Positions 16,406 through 24,525 of a stretch of DNA of 64,000 nt are shown here, piece by piece. The notes beneath the pieces are model-generated. The model did no database searches. It was not told the origin of the DNA and was given only the letters and a program-made list of their open reading frames with translations. Positions within the stretch are counted from its first letter, which is position 1; every line of letters starts with the position of its first letter. A program made the translations under genes and the position numbers. Origin of the DNA: Streptomyces sp. NBC_00483. Lineage in GTDB: Bacteria; Actinomycetota; Actinomycetes; Streptomycetales; Streptomycetaceae. The stretch lies in NCBI RefSeq assembly GCF_036013745.1, contig NZ_CP107880.1:9796001-9860000 (forward strand). The letters are read 5' to 3'.

Positions 16406-17368
16406 TTAACCCTTGCGGGTCTTGACGTCTTCGGTGAGGGCGGGGACGACGTCGAAGAGGTCGCCGACGACGCCGTAGTCGACGAGGTCGAAGATCGGGG
16501 CCTCGGCGTCCTTGTTGATCGCGATGATCGTCTTCGAGGTCTGCATGCCCGCGCGGTGCTGGATCGCGCCGGAGATGCCGGAGGCGATGTACAGCTGCGG
16601 CGAGACACTCTTGCCGGTCTGGCCGACCTGGTTGGAGTGCGGGTACCAGCCCGCGTCCACCGCGGCGCGCGAGGCACCGACGGCCGCGCCGAGGGAGTCG
16701 GCGAGCGCCTCGATGACCGAGAAGTTCTCGGCACCGTTGACACCACGGCCACCGGAGACCACGATCGCGGCCTCCGTCAGGTCCGGACGCCCGGTCGACT
16801 CACGCGCGGTGCGCGAGGTCACCTTCGTGCCCGTGGCCTGCTCCGAGAACGACACGGTCAGGGCCTCGACGGCGCCGGCGGCCGCGGCCGGCTCGACGGC
16901 GGCGGAGTTGGGCTTGACGGTGATGACCGGCGTGCCCTTCGAGATGGTCGACTTGGTGGTGTACGAGGCGGCGAACACCGACTGCGTGGCCACCGGACCG
17001 CCGTCGCCGGCCTCCAGGTCGACGGCGTCGGTGATGATGCCGGACCCGATACGCAGCGCCAGGCGCGCGGCGATCTCCTTGCCCTCCGCGGAGGACGGCA
17101 CCAGCACCGCGGCCGGGGAGACCGTCTCGTAGGCGGCCTGCAGCGCGTCCACCTTCGGCACGACGAGGTAGTCGGCGTACTCGGCGGCCTCGTGGGTGAG
17201 GACCTTGACCGCGCCGTGCTCGGCGAGCGCGGCGGCGGTGTCGGCGGCACCGTTGCCGAGGGCGACGGCGACCGGGTCGCCGATGCGGCGGGCCAGCGTC
17301 AGCAGCTCCAGAGTGGGCTTGCGGACGGCACCGTCCACGTGGTCGACAAAGACCAGAACTTCAGCCAT
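16406..17368 (-). CDS. etfA: Electron-transfer flavoprotein, alpha subunit
   Basis: 320 residues, the usual EtfA length. The N-terminal Rossmann-like domain starts [15 protein letters not shown]. The C-terminal FAD domain carries the family signature [14 protein letters not shown] and, near the end, [20 protein letters not shown], which contacts FAD. It pairs with EtfB to take electrons from acyl-CoA dehydrogenases and pass them to the quinone pool. It lies 46 bases after etfB in the same operon. Several acyl-CoA dehydrogenases in this window (31054, 44605) are possible donors. Confidence 0.97.
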   Translation of the reverse strand: MAEVLVFVDHVDGAVRKPTLELLTLARRIGDPVAVALGNGAADTAAALAEHGAVKVLTHEAAEYADYLVVPKVDALQAAYETVSPAAVLVPSSAEGKEIAARLALRIGSGIITDAVDLEAGDGGPVATQSVFAASYTTKSTISKGTPVITVKPNSAAVEPAAAAGAVEALTVSFSEQATGTKVTSRTARESTGRPDLTEAAIVVSGGRGVNGAENFSVIEALADSLGAAVGASRAAVDAGWYPHSNQVGQTGKSVSPQLYIASGISGAIQHRAGMQTSKTIIAINKDAEAPIFDLVDYGVVGDLFDVVPALTEDVKTRKG

Positions 17369-17414
17369 GACTGTTCTTCTCCAACTTCCGCTGTCTCAGG
17401 TGAACGTCTGGTGC

Positions 17415-18212
17415 TCAGATGAACTTCTGGCCCGCGAGGAACTCGGCGAGCTGCTTGCCGCCCTCGCCCTCGTCCTTGACGATCGTGCCCGCGGTGCGCG
17501 CCGGACGCTCATCGGCGGACGCGACCTTCGTCCAGGCACCCTCCAGGCCGACTTCCTCGGCCTCGATGTCCAGGTCGGACAGGTCCCACGCCTCGACCGG
17601 CTTCTTCTTCGCCGCCATGATCCCCTTGAACGACGGGTAACGCGCCTCACCGGACTGGTCCGTCACCGACACCACGGCCGGAAGGGACGCCTCCAGCTGC
17701 TCGGAGGCGGTGTCACCGTCACGGCGGCCCGACACCTTGCCGTCGGCCACGGCGACCTCGGACAGGAGCGTCACCTGCGGCACACCGAGACGCTCGGCGA
17801 CCAGCGCCGGCACGATGCCCGCGGTGCCGTCCGTGGAGGCCATGCCGGAGACGACCAGGTCGTAGCCGGCCTTCTCGATCGCCTTCGCCAGCACCAGCGA
17901 GGTGCCGATCGCGTCCGTGCCGTGCAGGTCGTCGTCCTCGACGTGGATCGCCTTGTCCGCGCCCATCGACAGCGCCTTGCGCAGCGCGTCCTTGGCGTCC
18001 TCGGGACCCACGGTCAGGACGGTGATCTCCACGTCGTCGGCGTCGCCCTCGTAGTTTTCCGAGATCTGCAGCGCCTGCTCCACCGCGTACTCGTCGAGTT
18101 CCGACAGCAGACCGTCGACATCGTCACGATCCAAGGTCAGGTCATCGGCGAAACCCCGGTCGCCCGTGGCGTCCGGCACGTACTTCACGGTGACAACGAT
18201 CCTCAAGCTCAC
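17415..18212 (-). CDS. etfB: Electron-transfer flavoprotein, beta subunit
   Basis: 265 residues from GTG 18212, preceded 5 bases upstream by GAAGGAG; the open frame upstream lacks such a site. Family features are SLRIVVTVKYVPDA at the start, the AMP-binding region (VLTVGPEDAKDALRKALSMGADKAI) and the recognition-loop region LVVSGMASTDGTAGIVPALVAERLGVP. It is the first gene of the etfBA operon. The promoter region holds two palindromic GGYACTNAGTGYC-like boxes shared with the divergent TetR gene, so ETF expression is probably under that regulator. Confidence 0.97.
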   Translation of the reverse strand: MSLRIVVTVKYVPDATGDRGFADDLTLDRDDVDGLLSELDEYAVEQALQISENYEGDADDVEITVLTVGPEDAKDALRKALSMGADKAIHVEDDDLHGTDAIGTSLVLAKAIEKAGYDLVVSGMASTDGTAGIVPALVAERLGVPQVTLLSEVAVADGKVSGRRDGDTASEQLEASLPAVVSVTDQSGEARYPSFKGIMAAKKKPVEAWDLSDLDIEAEEVGLEGAWTKVASADERPARTAGTIVKDEGEGGKQLAEFLAGQKFI

Positions 18213-18274
18213 GCCGACTCCTTCACAGCCCTGCAGTTCTCCTGCAAGCGTCCAACTACTCCCGTCAACGTATG

Positions 18275-18309
18275 GCACTCAGTTCCCTCTGTAAAGGTAC
18301 CTAGTGCCA
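18275..18309. promoter_or_regulatory. Two palindromic boxes in the etfB/TetR divergent promoter
   Basis: GGCACTCAGTTCC (18275-18287) and GGTACCTAGTGCC (18297-18309) are both variants of GGCACT-N-AGTGCC, centred 22 bases apart, two helical turns. They lie 63 bases from the etfB start and 31 from the TetR start. Matching copies occur at 19083-19118. They are probably the TetR's own operators. Confidence 0.65.
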
Positions 18310-18339
18310 AGGGTGACCTTCCGGTGTTACGTTCCCGGC

Positions 18340-19059
18340 ATGAGCGAGGCGCGCGAGGTCAACGGGTCACAGAAGAAGGCACCCATGCGGGAGGTGCTGG
18401 CCGAAGCGGCGTTCCAGCTGTTTCTGGAGCGCGGGTTCGAGCGGACGACCGTGGACGACATCGTGGCGCGGGCCGGTGTGGGGCGGCGGTCGTTCTTCCG
18501 CTACTTCCCGTCGAAGGAGGACGTGGTCTTCCCGGACCACGAGAGCTGCCTCGCCGACATGACGGCCTTCCTGGAGGCCGCGAGCGACGAGAGCGATGCC
18601 GTGGACGTGGTGTCCGACGCCGCGCGCCTGGTGCTGCGCGTCTACGCCACGAACCCCGAATTCTCCGTGCAGCGCTACAAGTTGACCCGCGAGGTGCCGG
18701 GCCTTCGGACGTACGAACTGTCCGTCGTGCGGCGCTACGAGCGCATGCTCGCCGGGTATCTGCGGCGGCGCTGGGCCGACGCGGAGGACGGCGCGCTGCG
18801 CGCGGAGGTGGTGGCGGCGTCCGTCGTTGCCGCGCACAACAACGGCCTTCGCTCCTGGCTGCGTTCGGGCGGCGAGGGCGACGCCGAGGTCGCGGTGGAT
18901 CGCGCGCTGCTGCTCGTACGGCGGACTTGGGGGGAGGGTGGCGACGGTGCGGCCGCGCCCGAGCCCCCGCAGGAGGACGTCGTCGTGATGGTGGCGACGA
19001 AGGGGGCCCCGATGTGGCGGGTCATCCAGCGGGTGGAATCGGCGCTGCGGGACGAATGA
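18340..19059 (+). CDS. TetR-family regulator of the etf locus
   Basis: 239 residues. The HTH is PMREVLAEAAFQLFLERGFE then TTVDDIVARAGVGRRSFFRYFPSKEDVVF, the classic TetR start with a double-Phe recognition helix. The ligand domain is followed by an acidic linker and an unusual C-terminal piece (VVMVATKGAPMWRVIQRVESALRDE). It is divergent from etfBA and followed by the Zn-ribbon protein gene; shared boxes precede both. Acyl-CoA or another lipid-derived ligand would fit this context, and a relation to MftR-type regulators is possible but unproven. The start has no clear ribosome site and may be leaderless. Confidence 0.88.
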   Translation: MSEAREVNGSQKKAPMREVLAEAAFQLFLERGFERTTVDDIVARAGVGRRSFFRYFPSKEDVVFPDHESCLADMTAFLEAASDESDAVDVVSDAARLVLRVYATNPEFSVQRYKLTREVPGLRTYELSVVRRYERMLAGYLRRRWADAEDGALRAEVVAASVVAAHNNGLRSWLRSGGEGDAEVAVDRALLLVRRTWGEGGDGAAAPEPPQEDVVVMVATKGAPMWRVIQRVESALRDE

Positions 19060-19082
19060 AACGGAGCCCGAAGCAACTTGAT

Positions 19083-19118
19083 GGTACTCAGTGTCTTTAC
19101 CGGCTGGCACTGAGTGTC
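19083..19118. promoter_or_regulatory. Two palindromic boxes upstream of the Zn-ribbon protein gene
   Basis: GGTACTCAGTGTC (19083-19095) and GGCACTGAGTGTC (19106-19118) match the boxes at 18275-18309 and are centred 23 bases apart. They also form an ACTCAGTG/CACTGAGT inverted repeat (19086-19093 and 19108-19115). This suggests the same TetR controls the downstream gene. Confidence 0.65.
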
Positions 19119-19183
19119 ATACGCTGAGAGTGCGTCGAGGCACCGCCGCCCGGCGCGCGCCGGCGAGTGCGGGAGGCCGAAGG

Positions 19184-19606
19184 ATGTCAGTGATGTCAGG
19201 GACGTTCACGAGTGGCATCGGTGTCATGGCGCCGAATGGTGTCGAGGGCACCTCGGAAGCGGAGTCCGGATTCCCTTATCAGCGCTGCCGTTGGTGCCGC
19301 ACCCCGTCCTTCCGGCGGATGCTGTGTCCGGTCTGCGCGTCGAGCGAGCTGACGACCGAGCACAGTGCGGGGCCCGGCGTCGTGGTCCAGTCCCGCGTCG
19401 TCAACCGCGGCACCGGAGTCGCGCGCAACGAGGCGCTGGTCCGCTTCCCCGAGGACTTCATCGTGCCCTGCCGCATCGTGGGCACCGCACCGCACATGGT
19501 GTGGCTGGGCGCCACCGTGCGCCCCGTGGCCAACGCGGCCGCCGATTCCGGTGAGGTCTTCTTCGAGCTCGAGGACGACTTCCACGTCGACTACGACCTG
19601 CGCTGA
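19184..19606 (+). CDS. Zn-ribbon/OB-fold (DUF35-like) protein
   Basis: 140 residues. An N-terminal rubredoxin-like zinc ribbon (C-x2-C-x10-C-x2-C, in RCRWCRTPSFRRMLCPVCAS, about residues 38-57) precedes an OB-fold with the typical GTGVARNEALVRFP and VNRG elements. DUF35 proteins are known partners of thiolase-like enzymes and acyl-CoA hydratases, where they bind acyl-CoA. No thiolase or MaoC gene is adjacent, so it may act as a stand-alone acyl-CoA carrier or sensor. GGGAGG lies 7 bases before the ATG. The upstream boxes tie it to the etf TetR. Confidence 0.8.
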   Translation: MSVMSGTFTSGIGVMAPNGVEGTSEAESGFPYQRCRWCRTPSFRRMLCPVCASSELTTEHSAGPGVVVQSRVVNRGTGVARNEALVRFPEDFIVPCRIVGTAPHMVWLGATVRPVANAAADSGEVFFELEDDFHVDYDLR

Positions 19607-19669
19607 CATCCGACTACGGCCTGCGCCGACCGTCGAACACGACCTGCGCTGACCGCGAGTGCGCGGGCG

Positions 19670-20146
19670 TCACATGGCCCGCGCCCCCGACTTGATCGCC
19701 TCACGGATCCGGTTGTACGTGCCGCAGCGGCACACATTGCGGATCGCGTCGAGGTCCGCCTCGGTGATCTCACGGCCCTCGTCCCGCACTTTGCGTACCG
19801 TGGCGACGGCGGCCATGATCTGGCCCGGCTGGCAGTAGCCGCACTGTGCCACGTCGCGTTCCAGCCAGGCCTCCTGCATCGGGTGCAGCTCGCGGCCGAC
19901 GGTGGCGGGCAGTCCCTCGATCGTCGTCACCTCGTCGTCCTCGCCGATCTGTGACACCGGCACCGAACACGGGTTGAACGCCTTGCCGTTGATGTGCGAC
20001 GTACAGGCCTGGCAGACGCCGATTCCGCACCCGTACTTGGGTCCTGTGACGCCGAGCAGATCGCGCAGCACCCACAGCAGCCGCACGTCGTCCTCGGCCT
20101 CGACGGTGATCCGCTCGCCGTTCAGCGTGAAAGTGTGGCGCGGCAT
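19670..20146 (-). CDS. [2Fe-2S] subunit of a molybdenum hydroxylase (isoquinoline 1-oxidoreductase alpha type)
   Basis: 158 residues. The N-terminal plant-type ferredoxin domain has Cys40, Cys45, Cys48 and Cys60 (KYGCGIGVCQAC). The C-terminal helical domain binds the second cluster through Cys102, Cys105, Cys139 and Cys141 (QCGYCQPGQ and VCRCGTYNRI). This is the full CoxS/IorA-type electron-transfer subunit, about the usual 150-160 residues. It follows the large subunit by 46 bases. No separate FAD (CoxM-type) subunit is present, as in the two-subunit Ior/aldehyde dehydrogenase group. Confidence 0.92.
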   Translation of the reverse strand: MPRHTFTLNGERITVEAEDDVRLLWVLRDLLGVTGPKYGCGIGVCQACTSHINGKAFNPCSVPVSQIGEDDEVTTIEGLPATVGRELHPMQEAWLERDVAQCGYCQPGQIMAAVATVRKVRDEGREITEADLDAIRNVCRCGTYNRIREAIKSGARAM

Positions 20147-20192
20147 CGGGGTATCAGGTCTCCTCGGTAGTCGGGGGAAAGCGGGACCCTGC

Positions 20193-22538
20193 TCAGTACG
20201 CCCGATCGAGCCCGTCCGTCGGTGACTGCGGTGTCGACGGCTCGCGCGGCAGCGGCTCGAACGCGAGCTCCGCGTGGTCGATGGGGAAGCGCGTCGGCAG
20301 CGTGCCGGTCGCCCGCGCGTAGGCGCACGCGACGGCGGCGAAGGCGGGCGCAACCCCCAACTCCCCGGCGCCCGAAGGCTTTTCGCCGGTGTTCGGCATC
20401 ACGATCACCCGGAGCTCGGGCGGGGTGTTCCACTGCCGCGTATAGAAGTAGTTGTCCCAACTGCCCTCCAGCGGAAGGCCGTCCTCGATGTGCAGGCTGG
20501 AGGTGAGTGCCATGGCGAGGCCGTCATTGAAGCAGCCCATCATCTGCGCGCCCAGGCCCCGCGGGTTGATCGCGAACCCGGCGTCCACCACGATCAGCGC
20601 CTTCGTGACCCGCGGTCCCGTCACCCCGTCCTTGACCTTGCGGCCGACGGTCTCCGGCCGGCAGTCGATCTCCGCGAGGATCGCGACGGCGCCCCGGTAC
20701 TCGGTGTGCAGGGCGATCCCTTGCGCCACCCCGTCGGGCAGCGGCCGGCCCCACTCGCCCTCCTCGGCCGCCTTGTCGAGGACGGCGCGCAGCCGGTCGT
20801 CCTTGAGGAACGAGCGCCGGAACTCCACCGGGTCCCGGTCCATCTTCCGCGCCAGCTCGTCGACCATCAGCTCCCGCGCGCACGCCACGTTCGGCGAGTA
20901 GATGTTGCGCATGCTGCCGGTCGCGAACTTGAGTGGTACCTCGCTGAGCAGTTGCGTGGTGACACCGAAGTCGTACGGGGTGGTCTGCGTGAGCGTGAAG
21001 ATGGTCTCGGCGAAGGTGAGGTTGCCGGCCACGGGCAGCTTCGCGGCCGTCGACGTGATCATCTCGCCGAGCCCGTGCCCGAAGTCGGTCTCCGAACTGG
21101 CGTGCCGCTGCTCGTAGCTGAGGACTTCCTTGCCGGTGTACGTGGCGCGCACGCGCGAGACGGACATCGGGTGGGCGCGGCCGTGTCGGAAGCTGTCGGT
21201 GCGCGACCAGGACAGCTTGACCGGCTTGCCGATCTTCTGCGAGATCTCCGCCGCCTCGGCCGCGACGTCGTGGAAGAGGTGCCGGCCGAACGAGCCGCCG
21301 CCCTCCACCACATGCACCGTCACGGCGTGCTGAGGCAGGCCGAGCCTCGTCGCGATGTCGCGCTGGGCGACGATCGGGACCTTCAGGCTCGACCAGATCT
21401 CGGCACGTCCTTCGCGCACGTCGGCGATGGCGTTGTCCGGTTCCAGCGGGCTGTTGCTGGCGAACGCGAAGGTGAACTCGGCGTCGAGTTTCTTCGTCAG
21501 GACCGGCGGCACGATCATCGGGGGAGTGGCCGCCTTGAGTTTCCGCTCCACCGAGTCGTCGGACTCGCCGTCGACGTCGCCCGGACCCCAGTCGACGTCC
21601 AACTCCCGTAGTGCGTCGATGCATTGGCCGAACGTCTCGCCGCGCACCGCGACGCCGTGCTTCAGCGTCGCCACGTCCGTGATGCCGGGCATCCGCCGCA
21701 CGGCGTCCGCGTTGCGTACCGTCCGCACGGTCCCGCCGAGCGTCGGCGGCCTGCGCACCATGGCGGGCTTGGCGTCGGGAACCTCGTAGTCCATGCCGAA
21801 CTTCTTGCGCCCGGTGACGGCCTCCAGCGCGTCGACGCGGTTCTGCGGGGTGCCGAGCACCTTGAACTCGGACCGCTCCTTCAACGGCGCCGCCGCCACC
21901 CGCAGCGACTGCCCGCTCGCCGCCGCCTTCGCGAGGGAGCCGTACGCGGCGCGCTTCGCCGAGGAACCGGAGCCGTACGAGACGACGCCTTCCTGGGCGG
22001 TCAGTTCCGAGGTCGCGACGCCCCACTGCCGCGCCGCCGTGGCGATCAGCTGCTGCCGGGCGAGGGCGGCCGCGGTGCGCACGGGTAGGTAGATGCTGCG
22101 CATCGAGTTGGAGCCGCCGGTGAGCTGGTTCATCAGCAACTCGGGGCGGGCGTCGGCCAGGGAGACCCGTACGGCGTCGAGCGGCAGGTCCAACTCCTCC
22201 GCGATCATCATCGCCACCGCGGTGGTCATGCCCTGCCCGACCTCGGCGCGCGGCACCGCGAACGAGGCGGTGCCGTCCTCGTGCACGCGTACGGTGATCA
22301 GGCCCGCCGTCGGGGCCGCCGCGAGATTCTGCATGTCACCGAGGTCGAAGAGCTCCTCGGGCTGCGGCGGCGAGGGCACCGCAGCCTCGGCCTCGGCGGG
22401 GTCCGCGGCGTCCAGGGCGAACCGGGCGCCCACGGCGAGCGTCGGCGCGGCCAGCAGATAGGCGAGCACTCTGCGGCGTCCCGGTGCGGCGGACGTCGAC
22501 GGTTCGTCGTGCTGAGGTGAGCGACTCTGCTCGGCCAT
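20193..22538 (-). CDS. Molybdopterin-binding large subunit (isoquinoline 1-oxidoreductase beta type), Tat-exported
   Basis: 781 residues. A twin-arginine signal lies at about 20-45 (GRRRVLAYLLAAPTLAVGARFALDA). Two xanthine-dehydrogenase-like halves follow. Recognisable parts are PRAEVGQGMTTAVAMMIAEE (molybdopterin site, about 103-122), GGSNSMRSIYLPVRTAAALAR, and GGGSFGRHLFHD in the middle. Near the C-terminus is the equivalent of the catalytic glutamate region (GAGELGVAPAFAAVACAYARATG, written G-A-G-E). It would hydroxylate an N-heterocycle or oxidise an aldehyde outside the cytoplasm. No XdhC-type maturation gene is nearby. CGGAGG lies 9 bases before the ATG. Confidence 0.9.
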   Translation of the reverse strand: MAEQSRSPQHDEPSTSAAPGRRRVLAYLLAAPTLAVGARFALDAADPAEAEAAVPSPPQPEELFDLGDMQNLAAAPTAGLITVRVHEDGTASFAVPRAEVGQGMTTAVAMMIAEELDLPLDAVRVSLADARPELLMNQLTGGSNSMRSIYLPVRTAAALARQQLIATAARQWGVATSELTAQEGVVSYGSGSSAKRAAYGSLAKAAASGQSLRVAAAPLKERSEFKVLGTPQNRVDALEAVTGRKKFGMDYEVPDAKPAMVRRPPTLGGTVRTVRNADAVRRMPGITDVATLKHGVAVRGETFGQCIDALRELDVDWGPGDVDGESDDSVERKLKAATPPMIVPPVLTKKLDAEFTFAFASNSPLEPDNAIADVREGRAEIWSSLKVPIVAQRDIATRLGLPQHAVTVHVVEGGGSFGRHLFHDVAAEAAEISQKIGKPVKLSWSRTDSFRHGRAHPMSVSRVRATYTGKEVLSYEQRHASSETDFGHGLGEMITSTAAKLPVAGNLTFAETIFTLTQTTPYDFGVTTQLLSEVPLKFATGSMRNIYSPNVACARELMVDELARKMDRDPVEFRRSFLKDDRLRAVLDKAAEEGEWGRPLPDGVAQGIALHTEYRGAVAILAEIDCRPETVGRKVKDGVTGPRVTKALIVVDAGFAINPRGLGAQMMGCFNDGLAMALTSSLHIEDGLPLEGSWDNYFYTRQWNTPPELRVIVMPNTGEKPSGAGELGVAPAFAAVACAYARATGTLPTRFPIDHAELAFEPLPREPSTPQSPTDGLDRAY

Positions 22539-22573
22539 ACGGCGGTCCTCCGGAACGCGGGCGGGTGCTGGGC

Positions 22574-22591
22574 CCTGTCGTTTGGATCAGG
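22574..22591. repeat. Dispersed 18-mer CCTGTCGTTTGGATCAGG, copy 1
   Basis: An exact match to 51745-51762, also intergenic. The flanks differ after the core. It could be a terminus of a mobile element or a small dispersed element; no transposase is next to either copy. Confidence 0.6.
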
Positions 22592-22714
22592 TTCTCGGGC
22601 GGGATCGGCCCGGCATCACCGCGGAGCCTGACACGCCGCCCGCGCGCCCGACATGGACACGGCACGTTCCTCGCCGCTGGTCCACAGGACCGTCACACTT
22701 GCCGCGCGTACGCC

Positions 22715-23125
22715 TCAGGAGCCGTCGGGCCGTGCCGCCTCCTCGGCGATCCGGTCGAACTGGGCGCCCATCGCCTCGGCCAGCGCCTGCGCGGCGGAGA
22801 GCGGGCGCACCATCACCATGAAGTCGTCGATCAGGCCGTCCTCGTCGAAGTGCAGGAAGTCGGCGCCGGTGATCTTCCGCTCGCCGACCCGCGCCTCGAA
22901 GACGAGCACGTGATCCCGCCCGTCGGGGTCGCCGATCTCCCGCACGTAGTGGAAGTCCTCGAAGACGCGGGTGACGCCGCGCAGGATCGCCGCGGTGATC
23001 GCCTTGCCCGGGTAGGGCTTGAACACGACCGGGCTGGTGAAGACCACGTCCTCGGCCAGCATGGCCTCGACCGCGTCGAGATCGTCCTTCTCCACGGCTG
23101 CACGGAAGGGATGCACGGGTGCCAC
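22715..23125 (-). CDS. NTF2-like (SnoaL-type) protein
   Basis: 136 residues of the small alpha+beta-barrel NTF2-like fold: FRAAVEKDDLDAVEAMLAED, VVFTSPVV, then FLHFDEDGLIDDFMVMVRP. Members are isomerases, cyclases or binding proteins; the pocket cannot be assigned here. GTG 23125 is used because GAGGAA sits 5 bases before it. It is divergent from a PadR gene with an 82-base spacer that contains GGCAACAAGTTGAAT, so the two may be co-regulated. Confidence 0.85.
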   Translation of the reverse strand: MAPVHPFRAAVEKDDLDAVEAMLAEDVVFTSPVVFKPYPGKAITAAILRGVTRVFEDFHYVREIGDPDGRDHVLVFEARVGERKITGADFLHFDEDGLIDDFMVMVRPLSAAQALAEAMGAQFDRIAEEAARPDGS

Positions 23126-23207
23126 CTCGGTTCCTCGCCCACTGGGTCATAGGCAACAAGTTGAATAGGTGCGGGTGACAGTAATCGCATCGCTGTATGG
23201 TGTCCAC

Positions 23208-23819
23208 ATGTCGCTCAAGTACGCCGTCCTGTCCGCCCTGCTGGAGGGCGAGGCCTCCGGGTACGACCTGGCGAAGATCTTCGACGTCTCGGTGTCGAAC
23301 TTCTGGGCGGCGACGCCGCAGCAGCTCTACCGGGAGCTGGACCGGCTGACCGCCGACGGGCTGATCGACGCGCGGGTGGTGCCGCAGGAACGCAGGCCGA
23401 ACAAGCGGATGTTCACGCTGTCCGGGGCCGGCCGCGCCGACCTGGCCGCGTTCACGCAGCGGCAGCCCAAGCCGCTCGCGCTGCGCGACGAACTCATGGT
23501 GAAGGTGCAGGCCGTCGACGTCGGCGAGCTCGATGCCGTCCGCGCGCACATCGAGGAGCGCATGGACTGGGCGCGCGGGAAGCTCGCCCGCTACGAGCGG
23601 GTGCGGCGGCATCTGCTCGGCGAGCTGGGCGAGGACGACTTCCTCGCCGACGGGGAGCGCGTCGGACCGTATCTGACGCTGCTGCGCGGCATCTCCTTCG
23701 AGGAGGAGAACCTGCGCTGGGGGCGGCGCGTCCTGGAGATCCTGGAGCGCCGCACCGCCCGCGCGGCTCAGGCCTCGGGCGCCCCGGGTTCCTTGAGGGA
23801 GTCGGGCTCCCTGAGCTGA
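23208..23819 (+). CDS. PadR-family transcriptional regulator
   Basis: 203 residues. The N-terminal winged HTH starts MSLKYAVLSALLEGEASGYDLAKIF, then FWAATPQQLYRELDRLTADGLI and the RRPNKRMFTLSGAG wing. The C-terminal helical dimerisation domain is of the long PadR (Vir_act_alpha_C) kind. The start has no clear ribosome site; GTATGG 13 bases upstream could be a -10 of a short-leader transcript. Its last 52 bases overlap the convergent TetR gene. It is probably the regulator of the divergent NTF2-like gene. Confidence 0.9.
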   Translation: MSLKYAVLSALLEGEASGYDLAKIFDVSVSNFWAATPQQLYRELDRLTADGLIDARVVPQERRPNKRMFTLSGAGRADLAAFTQRQPKPLALRDELMVKVQAVDVGELDAVRAHIEERMDWARGKLARYERVRRHLLGELGEDDFLADGERVGPYLTLLRGISFEEENLRWGRRVLEILERRTARAAQASGAPGSLRESGSLS

Positions 23820-24472
23820 AGCCCGTTCTCCCAGATCTTGTTGAGCGTCGTCACCAGCTTCTCGTACGGGATGCGCTGGCCGAGGACGAACACCATGTAC
23901 GCCATGCGGCTCACCATGACGGACAGGGCGTGCGCCGTCACCAGCGGGTCGAGGGCCGGGTCGGCGGCGCCGGAGTCCTGCAGGGAGCGGATCAGCTTGG
24001 CGTTGCGGCGCGCGAACGCGTTGCCCCGCTCGATGCGCAGCTGCTTGAACGTCTCGTCGACCTGGGCGACCTGCTCGAAGAGCGCCATGAGGCGGGCGTT
24101 CTTCTTATAGGCGCGCAGGTACTCGCGATTCGACGCGTCGATCATCTCGCGCGGATCGGTGATGCCCGTGCGCTCGCGCAGATGCGGGTGGAGCATCTCC
24201 TCCTGCACCTGCGCGACGAGTGCCTGGAAGATCTCTTCCTTGCTGTTGAAGTACGTGTAGAACGAGCCGGACGCGACATGCGCGGCCTTGGAGATGTCCG
24301 TGATCCGGGCGTCGAGATACCCGTCGCGCTCGAACACCTCACGGGCGGCGACGACCAGCGCGTTGCGCGTGCGGACGCCTCGGGCGCTGCGTGGTGTGAT
24401 GGGTTGCTTCTGTCCGCCGTCTGCGGCCGGGGCGTGGGCAGCCAACGCGGGTCCCTTCGTTCGTGTTTCCAC
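23768..24472 (-). CDS. TetR-family regulator, candidate regulator of the 24.5-33 kb catabolic block
   Basis: 234 residues from GTG 24472. There is a 30-residue low-complexity lead, then TRNALVVAAREVFERDGYLDARITDISKAAHVASGSFYTYFNSKEEIF, a strong TetR HTH. The C-terminal domain (LMALFEQVAQVDETFKQLRIERGNAFARRNAKLIRSLQ) resembles TetR proteins that control lipid, steroid or xenobiotic breakdown. It is followed 53 bases upstream in the same direction by the hydrolase gene and sits at the head of the catabolic block. Palindromes at 25503-25560 and 29510-29525 are possible targets. Confidence 0.88.
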   Translation of the reverse strand: METRTKGPALAAHAPAADGGQKQPITPRSARGVRTRNALVVAAREVFERDGYLDARITDISKAAHVASGSFYTYFNSKEEIFQALVAQVQEEMLHPHLRERTGITDPREMIDASNREYLRAYKKNARLMALFEQVAQVDETFKQLRIERGNAFARRNAKLIRSLQDSGAADPALDPLVTAHALSVMVSRMAYMVFVLGQRIPYEKLVTTLNKIWENGLQLREPDSLKEPGAPEA

Positions 24473-24525
24473 TGGTGGACGAGCATCCGTCAGGGGTGTG
24501 CACCCACCGGTGGCTGCGGATCGTA

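Noticed and set aside
23140..23207. CAAC-AA-GTTG in the NTF2/PadR spacer as a PadR operator
   Set aside because: Four-base arms only; PadR sites (ATGT-N8-ACAT type) were not seen, so it is noted only as a weak candidate.
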